The position numbers and the translations under genes were made by a program. Source: Microbacterium testaceum (GTDB taxonomy: Bacteria; Actinomycetota; Actinomycetes; Actinomycetales; Microbacteriaceae). From it: a stretch of 64,000 bases of DNA. The notes under the pieces were generated by a model. That model saw only the letters and a list, made by a program, of their open reading frames with translations, was not told the DNA's origin and ran no database searches. The stretch lies in contig NZ_JAJGNJ010000004.1 of assembly GCF_020781835.1 (NCBI RefSeq), positions 62,001-126,000 on the forward strand, given 5' to 3'. Below, piece after piece: positions 1 to 9,712 of the stretch (its first letter is position 1; every line of letters starts with the position of its first letter).

Positions 1-494
1 ACCTCGGCGTGCCCACCGGCGGCAGCGACCTGGAAGGGCTCGAGACCCTCGCTCTTGGCCTTGACGTGGATGAGCTGACCCGGCTTGACGCGGAACGACG
101 GGCGGTCCACGAGCTGGCCGTCGACCAGGATGTGGCGGTGCACGACGAGCTGACGGGCCTGGGCGGTGGTGCGGGCGAAGCCCGAACGCACGACCAGGGC
201 GTCCAGACGCATCTCGAGCAGCTCGACCAGGTTCTCACCGGTCAGGCCCTCGGTGCGACGAGCCTCGTTGAACGCGATGCGCAGCTGCTTCTCGCGGATG
301 CCGTACTGCTCGCGCAGACGCTGCTTCTCACGCAGACGGACGGCGTAGTCGCTGTCGGCCTTGCGCTTGGTGCGGCCGTGCTCGCCGGGAGCGTAGGGAC
401 GCTTCTCGAGGTAGCGGGCGGCCTTCGGGGTGAGCGCGACGCCGAGGGCGCGCGACAGACGGACCTTGCGGCGGTCCTGGGACTTCGTTGCCAC
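1..494 (-). CDS. rpsD: 30S ribosomal protein S4 (3' end cut off by window edge)
   Basis: Primary 16S rRNA-binding protein of the small subunit, needed early in 30S assembly. The reading begins MATKSQDRRKVRLSRALG, contains the conserved YGIREK stretch and the S4 RNA-binding domain (RLDALVVRSGFARTTAQARQLV, about residues 100-120). The start is GTG at 494, preceded by AGGAG about 7 bases upstream. About 164 codons are present; actinobacterial S4 is usually 205-209 residues, so roughly 40-45 C-terminal residues lie outside the window. Here it stands alone, not in the alpha operon, as is common in GC-rich Gram-positives with an S4 gene beside rarA. Identification is secure. Confidence 0.95.
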   Translation of the reverse strand, partial: MATKSQDRRKVRLSRALGVALTPKAARYLEKRPYAPGEHGRTKRKADSDYAVRLREKQRLREQYGIREKQLRIAFNEARRTEGLTGENLVELLEMRLDALVVRSGFARTTAQARQLVVHRHILVDGQLVDRPSFRVKPGQLIHVKAKSEGLEPFQVAAAGGHAE

Positions 495-671
495 GAAGTA
501 CTCCTTCCGATGACGTGGCCGCGCCTTTCGCGGCTCACGGACGTATCGCCCCCTTCCGCCCGATCCGGAACGCACGCCGGGGCGCACCGGAAGGTGATCA
601 CAGGAAGGAGGGGATGCCCGAAAACCCTGTTTCGAGCCGGTTCATGCTACCAGAGGCGCCCGGCCGTCGAT

Positions 672-2087
672 TCAGCCGCCGTCGAGGATGCGACGGATCT
701 TCTCGAGCCGCGCGGACACCTCGCGCTCGGCGCCGTGCGACGTCGGCTGGTAGTACTGCTTCCCCCGCAACTCGTCGGGCAGGTACTGCTGGGAGACGAT
801 GCCGATGTCGCTGTCATGCGCGTACTTGTATCCCTTGCCGTGCCCGAGGCGCTTGGCTCCCGGGTAGTGCGCATCGCGCAGGTGCAGCGGAACGCGTCCG
901 AAGCCGCCCGCCCGGACATCGGCGATCGCGGCGTTGATCGCGGTGTAGGCGGCGTTGGACTTCGCTGTCGTCGCCAGGTACACGGTGGCCTCGGCGAGCG
1001 GGATGCGTCCCTCGGGCATGCCGATGAAGGCGACGGCATCCGCCGCGGCGACCGCGATCTGGAGGGCCTGCGGATCGGCGAGCCCGATGTCCTCCGCCGC
1101 CGAGATCACCAGCCGTCGCGCGATGAAGCGTGGGTCCTCCCCCGCCTCGATCATTCGCGCGAGGTAGTGGATCGCCGCGTCGGCATCGGAGCCGCGGATC
1201 GACTTGATGAACGCGCTGATGACGTCGTAGTGCTCGTCGCCCTGACGGTCGTAGCGAAGCAGCGCGCGGTCGACCGCCTGCGCGATGTGGTCGCCGGTGA
1301 TGACGGGACGGATGTCGGTGGCATCCGTCTCCGTGTCGTCGGGGCCGGTCACGCGCGCATCCGCGTCCACTGCATCGGCGTGCGAGGCGTCGTCTCCGCC
1401 GGCCGCGTCGTCGGCGGCGACCGAGGCGGCGGCCTCGAGCGCGGTGAGGGCGCGCCGCGCGTCGCCGGAGGCCAGGCGTACGAGCGCCGAGCGGGCCTCG
1501 TCGCTCAGCACGACCCGGTCGGCGAGGCCGCGCGGATCGGTCACGGCGCGGTCGACGAGGGCGCCGAGGTCGTCGTCTCCCAGGGGGCGGAGGGTGAGAA
1601 GGAGCGACCGCGAGAGCAGCGGGGAGATCACCGAGAACGAGGGGTTCTCGGTCGTGGCGGCGATGAGCACCACCCACCCGTTCTCCACTCCGGGCAGCAG
1701 CGCGTCCTGCTGGGCCTTGGTGAAGCGGTGGATCTCGTCGAGGAAGAGGATCGTCGACTGTCCGTACAGGTCGCGCTGGGTGAGCGCCTCCTGCATCACC
1801 TCACGTACGTCCTTCACGCCCGCGGTGATCGCGGACAGCTCGACGAACCGGCGCCCCGACGAGCGCGCGATGGCCTGTGCGAGCGTGGTCTTGCCCGTGC
1901 CCGGCGGGCCCCACAGGATCACGGAGACGGCCGACCCGGATGCCGAGGAGTCGGCGCCCGCGAGAGTGACCAGCGGCGATCCCGGCCGCAGGAGGTGACC
2001 CTGGCCGGCGACCTCGTCGAGGCTCGTCGGCCGCATCCGCACCGCGAGCGGGGTCTGGCCCTGGAAGAGGGCGGAAGCACTGGTCAC
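672..2087 (-). CDS. rarA: Replication-associated recombination protein A (RarA/MgsA AAA+ ATPase)
   Basis: Clamp-loader-like AAA+ ATPase that acts at stalled replication forks and single-strand DNA junctions. 471 residues from a GTG start, a normal family length. Visible are [15 protein letters not shown] near residue 17, Walker [15 protein letters not shown] near residue 60, Walker [10 protein letters not shown] near 114, the sensor region AATTENPSF near 143, and the C-terminal tetramerisation part with [22 protein letters not shown] sequence (here [18 protein letters not shown]) and [25 protein letters not shown] ending. It lies 177 bases downstream of rpsD's start on the same strand and diverges from the small membrane protein at 2195. 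Confidence 0.94.
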   Translation of the reverse strand: MTSASALFQGQTPLAVRMRPTSLDEVAGQGHLLRPGSPLVTLAGADSSASGSAVSVILWGPPGTGKTTLAQAIARSSGRRFVELSAITAGVKDVREVMQEALTQRDLYGQSTILFLDEIHRFTKAQQDALLPGVENGWVVLIAATTENPSFSVISPLLSRSLLLTLRPLGDDDLGALVDRAVTDPRGLADRVVLSDEARSALVRLASGDARRALTALEAAASVAADDAAGGDDASHADAVDADARVTGPDDTETDATDIRPVITGDHIAQAVDRALLRYDRQGDEHYDVISAFIKSIRGSDADAAIHYLARMIEAGEDPRFIARRLVISAAEDIGLADPQALQIAVAAADAVAFIGMPEGRIPLAEATVYLATTAKSNAAYTAINAAIADVRAGGFGRVPLHLRDAHYPGAKRLGHGKGYKYAHDSDIGIVSQQYLPDELRGKQYYQPTSHGAEREVSARLEKIRRILDGG

Positions 2088-2194
2088 CGATCCAGGCTAA
2101 TCGCGACAGCCGACACCGGATCGTGCGTCTTTGTCGGGTCGACACGTCGATGCGTAGGATCGGGGCCGTCCGCGAGCGGGGAAGAGAGGTCGAC

Positions 2195-2482
2195 GTGGCG
2201 ACAGGTGGCAAGGACAGGCAGAGCCGCGAGCAGCGCGAGCGCGCCCGGGCGTACCAGGCCCGCCAGGAGCTGCACCGTCTTCAAGGCCGGCGGCGTGTTC
2301 GTGACAACGTCCTCGGCCTCACGATCGGGCTCGCGGTGATCGCCGCGGCGGTCGGGCTCCAGACCGTCTACTTCGTCGGCGGCCCCGGCGCCCCCGCGCC
2401 CGCGCCGAGCGTCAGCGACAGCCCGAGCCCGGCGCCGAGCACGCCGCTTCCATCCGAACCGGCGGTCTCGCCCACGTCCTGA
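2195..2482 (+). CDS. Small single-pass membrane protein of unknown function
   Basis: A 95-residue protein from a GTG start that follows a GAGAGG ribosome-binding site. Residues 1-35 are highly charged (many Arg, Glu and Gln), residues about 40-62 form one hydrophobic membrane segment (VLGLTIGLAVIAAAVGLQTV), and the rest is a Pro/Ser/Ala-rich tail. This predicts an inside-out topology with an extracytoplasmic Pro-rich tail. It sits 81 bases before the DUF349 gene on the same strand and may be co-transcribed with it. I do not recognise the family and assign no function. Confidence 0.7.
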   Translation: MATGGKDRQSREQRERARAYQARQELHRLQGRRRVRDNVLGLTIGLAVIAAAVGLQTVYFVGGPGAPAPAPSVSDSPSPAPSTPLPSEPAVSPTS

Positions 2483-2563
2483 GCCTGTGGCGACGGCATC
2501 CGTCGTACTAGGCTCGGAGCGTCCTTCTCCCCCAGGCGGCTCTGCCGCGATGAGGTGCTTCCC

Positions 2564-4063
2564 GTGACTTCCGTTCCCTCCCCCGACTCCCCCGACACCA
2601 CCCCCGCGGTCGCCGACGACGCGGAGGCCGTGGCCGAAACGCCCGACACCACTGCGGAAAGCGCGGACGAGACCACCGCTCCGGCGGAGGGTCCGACCGA
2701 CGGCAGCGCCGACGACGCACCCGAGGTCGGGGAGGCCGCGGGCGAGGCGGAGTCCGCGCCCGCCGCCCCGGCGGTCCCCGCCGTCCCCGCACCCGGGCCC
2801 CGTCCCGGGCCGCGGCCCGGTGCCCGCGTCGCCGCCCCGGTCGAGCCGTGGGGTCGTGTCGACGAGGACGGAACGGTGTCGGTGCGCGAGGGCGACCAGT
2901 GGCGGGTCGTCGGACAGTACCCCGACGGCACGCCGGACGAGGCCCTGGCGTATTACCAGCGCAAGTTCGCCGATCTCGCGGGCGAGGTCACCCTGCTCGA
3001 GGTGCGCCACCGTCGAGGTGGTGCATCGGCGTCCGACCTGCGCTCCACCGCCGAGACGGTGCGGGCCAAGGTCGACGGCGCCGCAGCGGTCGGCGACCTC
3101 GCCGCCCTGCTTGAGCGCCTGGACGCGCTCACCGCCGAGCTGGCGGAGGCCACCGAGACCGAGGCCGCCGCGGCCAAGGAGGCCGTGGACGACGCCGTGC
3201 GCGAGCGCACCGAGATCGTCGAGCAGGCCGAGGCCCTCGCCGCCCGCGACCCGCAGTCGGTTCAGTGGAAGCAGATGACCGCCGACATGTCGGCGCTGTT
3301 CGACCGATGGCAGGCACACCAGCAGAACGGTCCGCGCCTGCCCAAGTCGACGGCGCAGCAGCTCTGGCGCCGGTTCCGCGACGCCCGTGCCACGGTCGAC
3401 CGGCACCGTCGGGAGTTCTTCTCCGCGCTCGACGAAACGCACAAAGCCGCCCGCGATGCCAAGACCCGCCTGGTCGAGCGGGCCGAGGCCCTCGCTCCCC
3501 GCGGTGAGGACGGGATCCCGGCCTACCGCGATCTCCTCGACCAGTGGAAGGCCTCCGGGCGCGCGGGCCGCAAGGTCGACGACGCGCTGTGGGCACGGTT
3601 CAAGGCCGCCGGTGACGCGCTCTACGGCGCACGCATCGAACGCGAGACCGCGGATGCCGAGGCCTCCAAGGAGAAGATCGAGCACAAGCGAGCCCTTCTC
3701 GAGGAAGCCGCACCGATCGTCGACGAGAAGAACCTCGCGACGGCTCGTCAGAAGCTGACCGCCATCCAGCGGCAGTGGGACGAGATCGGGCGCATCTTCC
3801 CCCGCGACAAGGAGCGCGCGCTCGATGACGAGCTCCGCAAGATCGAGCAGAGCGTTCGCGCTCGCGAGGACGCGGACTGGAAGCGCAACGATCCGGAGCA
3901 GAAGGCGCGCGCGAACGACATGACGCGCCAGCTCACCGATGCGATCGAGAAGCTCGAGGCCGAGCTGGCCGCCGCGTCGGCCAAGGGCGACAAGCGCGCC
4001 GCTGCGCAGGCGGCAGAAGCGCTCGAGGCGCGCCGCACCTGGTTGCGCGCGCTCGGCGGCTGA
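2564..4063 (+). CDS. DUF349 domain-containing coiled-coil protein
   Basis: About 499 residues. The first ~95 residues are an acidic, Pro/Ala/Glu-rich low-complexity region; residues ~100-135 form a conserved WGRVDEDGTVSVREGDQWRVVG-like opening; the remainder is a chain of alpha-helical DUF349 repeats (for example WKQMTADMSALFDRWQ and LWRRFRDARATVDRHR), rich in Lys, Glu and Ala and expected to form coiled coils. The start chosen is GTG 2564 because GAGG lies about 8 bases upstream; a GTG three codons earlier is possible. The repeats are found in many actinobacteria; their biochemical role is unknown. A strong hairpin follows at 4101-4131. Confidence 0.9.
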   Translation: MTSVPSPDSPDTTPAVADDAEAVAETPDTTAESADETTAPAEGPTDGSADDAPEVGEAAGEAESAPAAPAVPAVPAPGPRPGPRPGARVAAPVEPWGRVDEDGTVSVREGDQWRVVGQYPDGTPDEALAYYQRKFADLAGEVTLLEVRHRRGGASASDLRSTAETVRAKVDGAAAVGDLAALLERLDALTAELAEATETEAAAAKEAVDDAVRERTEIVEQAEALAARDPQSVQWKQMTADMSALFDRWQAHQQNGPRLPKSTAQQLWRRFRDARATVDRHRREFFSALDETHKAARDAKTRLVERAEALAPRGEDGIPAYRDLLDQWKASGRAGRKVDDALWARFKAAGDALYGARIERETADAEASKEKIEHKRALLEEAAPIVDEKNLATARQKLTAIQRQWDEIGRIFPRDKERALDDELRKIEQSVRAREDADWKRNDPEQKARANDMTRQLTDAIEKLEAELAAASAKGDKRAAAQAAEALEARRTWLRALGG

Positions 4064-4100
4064 CGTTTTCCACAGTTCTCGCCCATCGGCGCCCCGGCAG

Positions 4101-4131
4101 AGACCATCCCGTCACACTGACGGGATGGTCT
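4101..4131 (+). terminator. Perfect-stem hairpin after the DUF349 gene, overlapping the next start codon
   Basis: Arms AGACCATCCCGTCA (4101-4114) and TGACGGGATGGTCT (4118-4131) are exact reverse complements around a 3-base loop. The T-rich TCTCTCCGTTTCTGT follows. It looks like a terminator for the DUF349 gene, but the ATG of the next gene (4125) lies inside its right arm. Confidence 0.75.
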
Positions 4132-4664
4132 CTCCGTTTCTGTACTTCCCCGGTGAACGGCTCTCGCTGACCGAGCTGACGGCCGCCTGCCTCGACGGTC
4201 TGCTCACCCCGATCGGTGAGGGGTTCATGCCCGCCGACGCCGTGGAGACGGCGTGGATGAGGGCGCGGAGCCTGGCGCCGCTGCTGGGTGAGCGGTGGGC
4301 GGCGGTCCGCGCGAGTGCCGCGTGGGTGCACGGCGGTCTCGCGCTCGAGCCCTCGCGTCATCACGTCCAACGCGCGGCCGCCGAACGCGTCCGGCCCGTG
4401 CGTTCCGCGGGCGTGGTCGTCCACGACGTGCGGATCCCGCCCGGTGACGTCGTGCACATCGCGGGGGTCCGCGTGTCCACGCCCGAGCGGACGTTGGTCG
4501 ATCTCGCCCGATCCCCGGATGCCGATGATCTTGCAGCCGCGAGGTCCTGGGCCGCGTCCGCGCCGGAGCTTCTCGCCGGCGCGCGTGCGTGGCTCGCGCG
4601 GCACCCGCGCTTCCCCTACGGTCGGTGCGCCGACGAGGTTCTCGGGGGCGTCAGGACGACGTGA
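4125..4664 (+). CDS. AbiEi-like antitoxin family protein (type IV toxin-antitoxin relative)
   Basis: A 179-residue protein. The segment [22 protein letters not shown] (about residues 48-69) and the following [27 protein letters not shown] pattern match the C-terminal part of actinobacterial AbiEi-type antitoxins, where a promoter-proximal winged helix is usually also present; that N-terminal domain is not obvious here. No AbiEii nucleotidyltransferase toxin gene lies beside it, so it is an orphan or a domesticated member. The ATG lies inside a terminator hairpin and no normal Shine-Dalgarno sequence is visible. The last 14 bases overlap the 3' end of the convergent rsh gene. The family call is moderate. 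Confidence 0.55.
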   Translation: MVSPFLYFPGERLSLTELTAACLDGLLTPIGEGFMPADAVETAWMRARSLAPLLGERWAAVRASAAWVHGGLALEPSRHHVQRAAAERVRPVRSAGVVVHDVRIPPGDVVHIAGVRVSTPERTLVDLARSPDADDLAAARSWAASAPELLAGARAWLARHPRFPYGRCADEVLGGVRTT

Positions 4665-6903
4665 CCCGATAGACGTCGTAGACCGCGTCGATGCGTCGCA
4701 CTGCGTTGAGCACCCGGTCGAGATGCACGGTATCGCCCATCTCGAAGACGAACTTGCTCAGTGCCAGGCGGTCGTTCGTCGTCGACACCGTGGCCGAGAG
4801 GATGTTGACGTGGTGCTCGCTCAGCACGCGGGTGACGTCGCTCAACAGCCCCGAGCGGTCGAGGGCCTCGACCTGGATCTGGACGAGGAACACGCTCTTG
4901 GTCGTCGGCGCCCACTCGACCTCGATGAGCCGTTCGGGGTCTTCCCGCAGAGATTTCACGTTGGTGCAGTCGCCGCGGTGCACGGATACGCCGCTACCGC
5001 GCGTGACGAATCCGACGATCTCGTCGCCCGGCACCGGGGTGCAGCACTTCGCCAGCTTGACGAGGATGTCGGGGGCACCGCGAACCAGCACACCGGAGTC
5101 GCCGCCGCGGGGGGCGCGACTGCGTCCGACCTGCGGGAGGTCGATGGGACCGGTGGACGTGTCGTCGGCGCTGACGAGTGCCGTGACCTTCTCGATGACC
5201 GACTGCGTCGAGACGTGTCCCTCGCCCACGGCGGCGTACAGGGCGGAGACGTCTTCGTAGTGGAACTGCCGTGCGACCTCGGTGAACGAGTCCTGGTTCA
5301 TGAGGCGCTGGAGCGGGAGGTTCTGGCGTCGCATCGCACGGGCGATGGAGTCCTTGCCCTGCTCGATCGCCTCTTCGCGGCGCTCCTTCGTGAACCAGCC
5401 GCGGATCTTGTTGCGCGCGCGTGTGCTCTTGACGAAGCCGAGCCAGTCCTGGCTCGGGCCGGCATCCGGGTTCTTCGACGTGAAGACCTCGACGACGTCG
5501 CCGGACTGCAGCTCGGTCTCCAGGGGCACGAGGCGCCCGTTGACCTTGGCCCCCATCGTGCGGTGGCCGATCTCGGTGTGCACGGCGTAGGCGAAGTCGA
5601 CCGGCGTCGCGCCCTTGGGCAGACCGATGACCCGTCCCTTCGGCGTGAAGACGTAGACCTCTTTCGCCCCGATCTCGAAGCGGAGCGAATCGAGGAACTC
5701 CCCCGGATCGGCGGTCTCGGCCTGCCAGTCCGAGATGCGCGCGATCCACGCCATGTCGGTGTCGGAGGCCTTGGCATCCGTCTTGCCGCCGGCCATCCGC
5801 TCCTTGTACTTCCAGTGCGCGGCGACGCCGAACTCCGCCTGCTGGTGCATCTCGTGCGTACGGATCTGGATCTCGACCGTCCGGCCGCTCGGACCGATCA
5901 CGGTCGTGTGCAGCGACTGGTACAGGTTGAACTTCGGGGTGGCGATGTAGTCCTTGAAGCGGCCGGGCAGCGGCGTCCAGCGGGCGTGGATCGCGCCGAG
6001 CACCGCGTAGCAGTCGCGCACCGTGCCGACGAGGATCCGGATGCCGATGAGGTCGTAGATGTCGTCGAACTCGCGGCCCCGCACGACCATCTTCTGGTAC
6101 ACCGAGTACAGCTGCTTCGGGCGCCCCATGACCCGCCCGCGGACGCGCAGTTCGCGCAGGTCGGCGTCGATCGCGTCGATCACCGTCTGCACGTATTGCT
6201 CGCGCTGGGGCGTCCGTTGACGCACGAGGCTCTCGATCTCGGCGTACAGCTTGGGGTGGAGCACGGCGAACGAGAGGTCTTCGAGCTCGCTCTTGATCGC
6301 CTGGATGCCGAGGCGATGCGCCAGCGGCGCGTAGATCTCGAGCGTCTCGGTCGCCTTCTTCGCGGCCTTGTGCGGCGGGACGAAACCCCACGTGCGCGCG
6401 TTGTGCAGGCGATCGGCCAGCTTGATCAGCAGCACCCGGATGTCGCGCGACATCGCCACGATCATCTTGCGGACGGTCTCGGCCTGCGCGCTCTCGCCGT
6501 ACTTGACCTTGTCGAGTTTCGTGACGCCGTCCACGAGCATGGCGACCTCGTCACCGAAGTCGGCGGCGAGCTCGTCGAGCGGGTACCCGGTGTCTTCGAC
6601 GGTGTCGTGCAGGAGTGCGGCGGCGATGGCCTTCGGCCCGAGCCCGAGCTCGGCGAGGATCTGTGCGACGGCGAGCGGATGCGTGATGTACGGCTCGCCG
6701 CTCTGGCGCTTCTGCCCGTCGTGCGCCTTGTCGGCCACCGCGTACGCGCGCTCGATGATGCCCAGGTCGCCCTTGGGGTGGTGCGTGCGGACCGTGCGCA
6801 GCAGCTTGTCGACGTCGTCCCGTCGGGCGGCGCGGGAGAAGATGCGCGGGACCAGCCGTCGAAGGGAGGACGGCGGCGGCGCGGGGGACGTGGTCTCGGT
6901 CAC
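4651..6903 (-). CDS. relA: Bifunctional (p)ppGpp synthetase/hydrolase (long RSH)
   Basis: Makes ppGpp from GTP/GDP and ATP and degrades it, controlling the stringent response. 750 residues, normal for actinobacterial Rel. Domains in order: HD hydrolase (about 50-210, with [10 protein letters not shown] near residue 98), synthetase (about 240-370, with [13 protein letters not shown] and the [16 protein letters not shown] motif), TGS (about 410-470, [20 protein letters not shown]), a Cys-containing linker ([16 protein letters not shown] near 635) and a C-terminal ACT domain. Both catalytic halves look intact. Start is GTG 6903 after GGGAGGGG. In many actinobacteria the order is secD-secF-rel as here, with apt often between; apt is absent. 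Confidence 0.95.
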   Translation of the reverse strand: MTETTSPAPPPSSLRRLVPRIFSRAARRDDVDKLLRTVRTHHPKGDLGIIERAYAVADKAHDGQKRQSGEPYITHPLAVAQILAELGLGPKAIAAALLHDTVEDTGYPLDELAADFGDEVAMLVDGVTKLDKVKYGESAQAETVRKMIVAMSRDIRVLLIKLADRLHNARTWGFVPPHKAAKKATETLEIYAPLAHRLGIQAIKSELEDLSFAVLHPKLYAEIESLVRQRTPQREQYVQTVIDAIDADLRELRVRGRVMGRPKQLYSVYQKMVVRGREFDDIYDLIGIRILVGTVRDCYAVLGAIHARWTPLPGRFKDYIATPKFNLYQSLHTTVIGPSGRTVEIQIRTHEMHQQAEFGVAAHWKYKERMAGGKTDAKASDTDMAWIARISDWQAETADPGEFLDSLRFEIGAKEVYVFTPKGRVIGLPKGATPVDFAYAVHTEIGHRTMGAKVNGRLVPLETELQSGDVVEVFTSKNPDAGPSQDWLGFVKSTRARNKIRGWFTKERREEAIEQGKDSIARAMRRQNLPLQRLMNQDSFTEVARQFHYEDVSALYAAVGEGHVSTQSVIEKVTALVSADDTSTGPIDLPQVGRSRAPRGGDSGVLVRGAPDILVKLAKCCTPVPGDEIVGFVTRGSGVSVHRGDCTNVKSLREDPERLIEVEWAPTTKSVFLVQIQVEALDRSGLLSDVTRVLSEHHVNILSATVSTTNDRLALSKFVFEMGDTVHLDRVLNAVRRIDAVYDVYRVTSS

Positions 6904-6954
6904 AGATCCCCTCCCCCGGATGCGGCGGTCAGTCTTGCCATCCTACGCCGGGCG

Positions 6955-6990
6955 AGGCCGGTGCCCGCCGTCAGGCGGGAACACCGGCCT
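6955..6990 (-). terminator. Hairpin at the end of secF, stop codon in the loop
   Basis: Arms AGGCCGGTGCCCGCC (6955-6969) and GGCGGG plus CACCGGCCT (6974-6990, with a 2-base bulge). The secF stop codon (6971-6973) sits in the short loop, so the end of the coding sequence forms half the stem. It would separate the yajC-secD-secF unit from rsh. Confidence 0.6.
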
Positions 6991-7957
6991 TCTCACGGGC
7001 CGCGAGCACGCGGGCGTCGCGCGCCTTGATCGGGGCCTCACGCTCGCGCAGGAGCGCGTACAGCGGGACGGCGACGAAGAGGGTCGAGTACGCGGCCACG
7101 ATCGTGCCGACGAAGATCGACAGCGAGATGTCGCTCAGCGTGCGGGCGCCCAGTGGGACACCGATGAAGAGGATCGCGCCCACGGGCAGGATCGCCACGA
7201 CCGTGGTGTTGATCGACCGGATGAGCGTCTGGTTCGCCGCGAGGTTGACAGACTCGGCGAAGGTGCGCCCGGAGATCTCCCCGTCCTCCCGGGTGTTCTC
7301 CCGCACCTTGTCGAACACGACGGTGGTGTCGTACAGCGCGTAGGAGAGGATCGTCAGGAAGCCGATGACCGCGGCGGGCGAGATCTCGAACCCGAAGAGC
7401 GCGTACACGCCGATCGTGATGACGAGGACGTCGACGAGGCCGACGATGGCGGCCACCGACATCTTCCACGTGCGGAAGTACAGCGCGAGGATGACGAAGG
7501 TCAGGTCGAGGAAGATCGACAGACCCCACAGCGACTGGCGGGTGACGTCGGCTCCCCAGGTGGGGCCGATGAACGAGTTGGTGATCTCGGTCGTCGGGAC
7601 GCCGTAGCCCTCTGCCAGGGCGGCTGACACGTCCTGCGTCTGCTGATCGTCGAGCTGGTCGGTCTGGACCCGCACGGCCTGGTCGCTGATGGTGGTGACA
7701 CGGGTCGTGGCATCCGGGACCACGGATGCCACGGCGTCGGTCGCGATCGCCTGGTCGAACGACGCGGGGTTCGACACCGTGAACTGCGACCCACCGGTGA
7801 ACTCGATGGAGAACTGGACCGGGCGGAACAGCGGCACCAGGGCGGCACCGATGACCAGCACCGCCGCGATGATGAACCACAGGCGTCGGCGCTGGACGAA
7901 CGGGAACGAGGTCTTGCCGGAGTAGAGGTCGTTGCCGAGCTGCGTCATGGAGCGCAT
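6971..7957 (-). CDS. secF: Protein translocase subunit SecF
   Basis: Membrane partner of SecD; the pair uses the proton gradient to help pull exported proteins through SecYEG. 328 residues. There is a first membrane segment near residues 27-47 (LWFIIAAVLVIGAALVPLF), the conserved SIEFTGGSQF just after it, an extracytoplasmic domain to about residue 150, then five membrane segments with LTFVILALYFRTWKMSVAAIV and YALYDTTVVFDKVREN motifs. The start ATG shares its A with the secD stop (TGATG), preceded by GGAGGGAG, indicating translational coupling. Confidence 0.95.
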   Translation of the reverse strand: MRSMTQLGNDLYSGKTSFPFVQRRRLWFIIAAVLVIGAALVPLFRPVQFSIEFTGGSQFTVSNPASFDQAIATDAVASVVPDATTRVTTISDQAVRVQTDQLDDQQTQDVSAALAEGYGVPTTEITNSFIGPTWGADVTRQSLWGLSIFLDLTFVILALYFRTWKMSVAAIVGLVDVLVITIGVYALFGFEISPAAVIGFLTILSYALYDTTVVFDKVRENTREDGEISGRTFAESVNLAANQTLIRSINTTVVAILPVGAILFIGVPLGARTLSDISLSIFVGTIVAAYSTLFVAVPLYALLREREAPIKARDARVLAAREKAGVPA

Positions 7958-9666
7958 CAGTCGTCTCCCTCCTTCGTGGAGCGGCTATTGCCCTGGGCTG
8001 CGGCGAGCTCGGCACGCTTGCGCTCGGCGATGGTCTGTCGGCGCTGGGCTTCACCCCGCGAGCGGTTGGCTCGACCCGAGACGGCAGCGGCGGGGGCGCG
8101 GAACTGCGCGCGTCCGCGGTAGACGGCCCCGAGAGCCTCGGGGTCCATGCCCGACAGCGGGTGGCCCGAGCCGAAGAAGCGCGTCCGGGCGAGAAGCTGC
8201 ATGACCGGGTGCGTGAACAGGATGAAGATGAGGATGTCGATCGCTGTCGTGAGACCCAGCGTGAACGCGAAGCCCTTCACCGTGGCATCCGCGAGGATGT
8301 ACAGCACGACGGCGGCGAGGATGTTGATCGACTTCGAGATGTAGATCGTGCGCTTGGCGCGGGCCCAGCCGTCCTCGACCGCCGCGGTGATCGACTTGCC
8401 GTCGCGCAGCTCGTCGCGGATGCGTTCGAAGTAGACGATGAACGAGTCGGCGGTGAAGCCGATGGTCACGATCAGGCCTGCGACGCCCGCGAGAGACAGG
8501 CGGAAGCCCATGCGCCACGCGAGGATGCAGAGCGTGACGTAGGTGAGCACCGCCATGACGCCCAGCGAGGCGATGATCACCGTTCCCAGCGCGCGGTACA
8601 CCACGAGGGAGTAGATCGCGACGAGACCGAGTCCGATGAGGCCGGCGAGGAAACCGACCTGCAGCTGCTGCGAGCCGAGGGTGGCCGAGACGGTGTCGGA
8701 GCTGACGACCGTGAAGCTCAGCGGCAGCGCGCCGTACTTGAGCTGATCGGCGAGGGCCTTCGACGTCTCCTGGGTGAAGTTGCCGGTGATGCTCGGGCGA
8801 CCGTCGAGGATGATGCCGTTCATCGACGGTGCCGACAAGACCGAGCCGTCGAGGACGAAGGCGAACTGGTTGAGCGGCGCCTGCGCGCCGTAGAGGCGCT
8901 GGCTGATCTCGCCGAACTTCTGCGTGCCCTGGTCGTTGAAGGCCAGGTTGACGGCCCACTGGCCGGTGTTCTGCTCCTGGCCGTTGGTGGCGTCGCTGAT
9001 GTCGGTGCCGTCCAGCTCGACCGGTCCGAGGATGTACTTCACCGACCCGTCGTCGCTGCAGGTGATGAGCGGCTGGTCGGCGGGGGCCTGCGCCGGGTTG
9101 TTCGTGGGGTTGGCGCAGTCGTAGGCCAGGAACTCGGCTTGGAGCGCGGGGGTGATCCACGACGGGTCGCTCCCGTTGGTCGGCGACGCGGTCGGCGTGG
9201 ACGGCAGCGACGGGTCGGGCGTCGGGTACGGCGTGCTCTGACCGTCCTCGCCGACGAACGACGTCGCCGGAGAACCGGTGAACAGCACGGCGCGCAGCTG
9301 GAGCTGCGCGGAGCTCTGGATGCGCTCGCGCGTGGCCTCGTCCGCCTGTCCAGGGATCTGCACGACGATGTTGCGGCCGCCCTCGGTGGCCACGTCGGCC
9401 TCGCCCACGCCCGAGGCGTCGACGCGCTGACGGATGATCGAGACGGCCTGCTGCAGCTGCTCGGCGTCGGGGTCGGCCCCGTCCGTCGTCTGTGCGGCCA
9501 GGATGATCTGCGTCCCGCCCTGCAGGTCGAGGGCGAGGTCGGGGGTCCAGGAACTGGCCTGGAAGGCGTACACACCCAGCGCGTTGATGCCGAACAGCAC
9601 GCCGGTGATGGCGAGCAGTCCGGTCAGCACGCGCCAAGCGTGGCGGACGGGAGTCGAGGGCGCCAC
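7957..9666 (-). CDS. secD: Protein translocase subunit SecD
   Basis: 569 residues from GTG. Membrane segment at residues ~13-33, then DLALDLQGGTQIILAAQTTDG (D1 motif LDLxGG), a large extracytoplasmic P1 region (~residues 40-360) including an extra Pro/Ser/Thr-rich insertion near 160, and five C-terminal membrane segments with GVAGLIVTIGFTADSFIVYFERIRDE. The cytoplasmic tail is basic (RSRGEAQRRQTIAERKRAEL). It is the middle gene of yajC-secD-secF, 46 bases after yajC. Confidence 0.95.
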   Translation of the reverse strand: MAPSTPVRHAWRVLTGLLAITGVLFGINALGVYAFQASSWTPDLALDLQGGTQIILAAQTTDGADPDAEQLQQAVSIIRQRVDASGVGEADVATEGGRNIVVQIPGQADEATRERIQSSAQLQLRAVLFTGSPATSFVGEDGQSTPYPTPDPSLPSTPTASPTNGSDPSWITPALQAEFLAYDCANPTNNPAQAPADQPLITCSDDGSVKYILGPVELDGTDISDATNGQEQNTGQWAVNLAFNDQGTQKFGEISQRLYGAQAPLNQFAFVLDGSVLSAPSMNGIILDGRPSITGNFTQETSKALADQLKYGALPLSFTVVSSDTVSATLGSQQLQVGFLAGLIGLGLVAIYSLVVYRALGTVIIASLGVMAVLTYVTLCILAWRMGFRLSLAGVAGLIVTIGFTADSFIVYFERIRDELRDGKSITAAVEDGWARAKRTIYISKSINILAAVVLYILADATVKGFAFTLGLTTAIDILIFILFTHPVMQLLARTRFFGSGHPLSGMDPEALGAVYRGRAQFRAPAAAVSGRANRSRGEAQRRQTIAERKRAELAAAQGNSRSTKEGDD

Positions 9667-9712
9667 GGAGTCGGCTTTCTATGCGGCGGTGGACGGAACG
9701 GACGAGGGGGCG

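Noticed and set aside
4288..7029. A 913-codon plus-strand open frame opposite rsh
   Set aside because: Antisense to the clear rsh gene; composition is Val/Arg/Asp/Leu shadow sequence.
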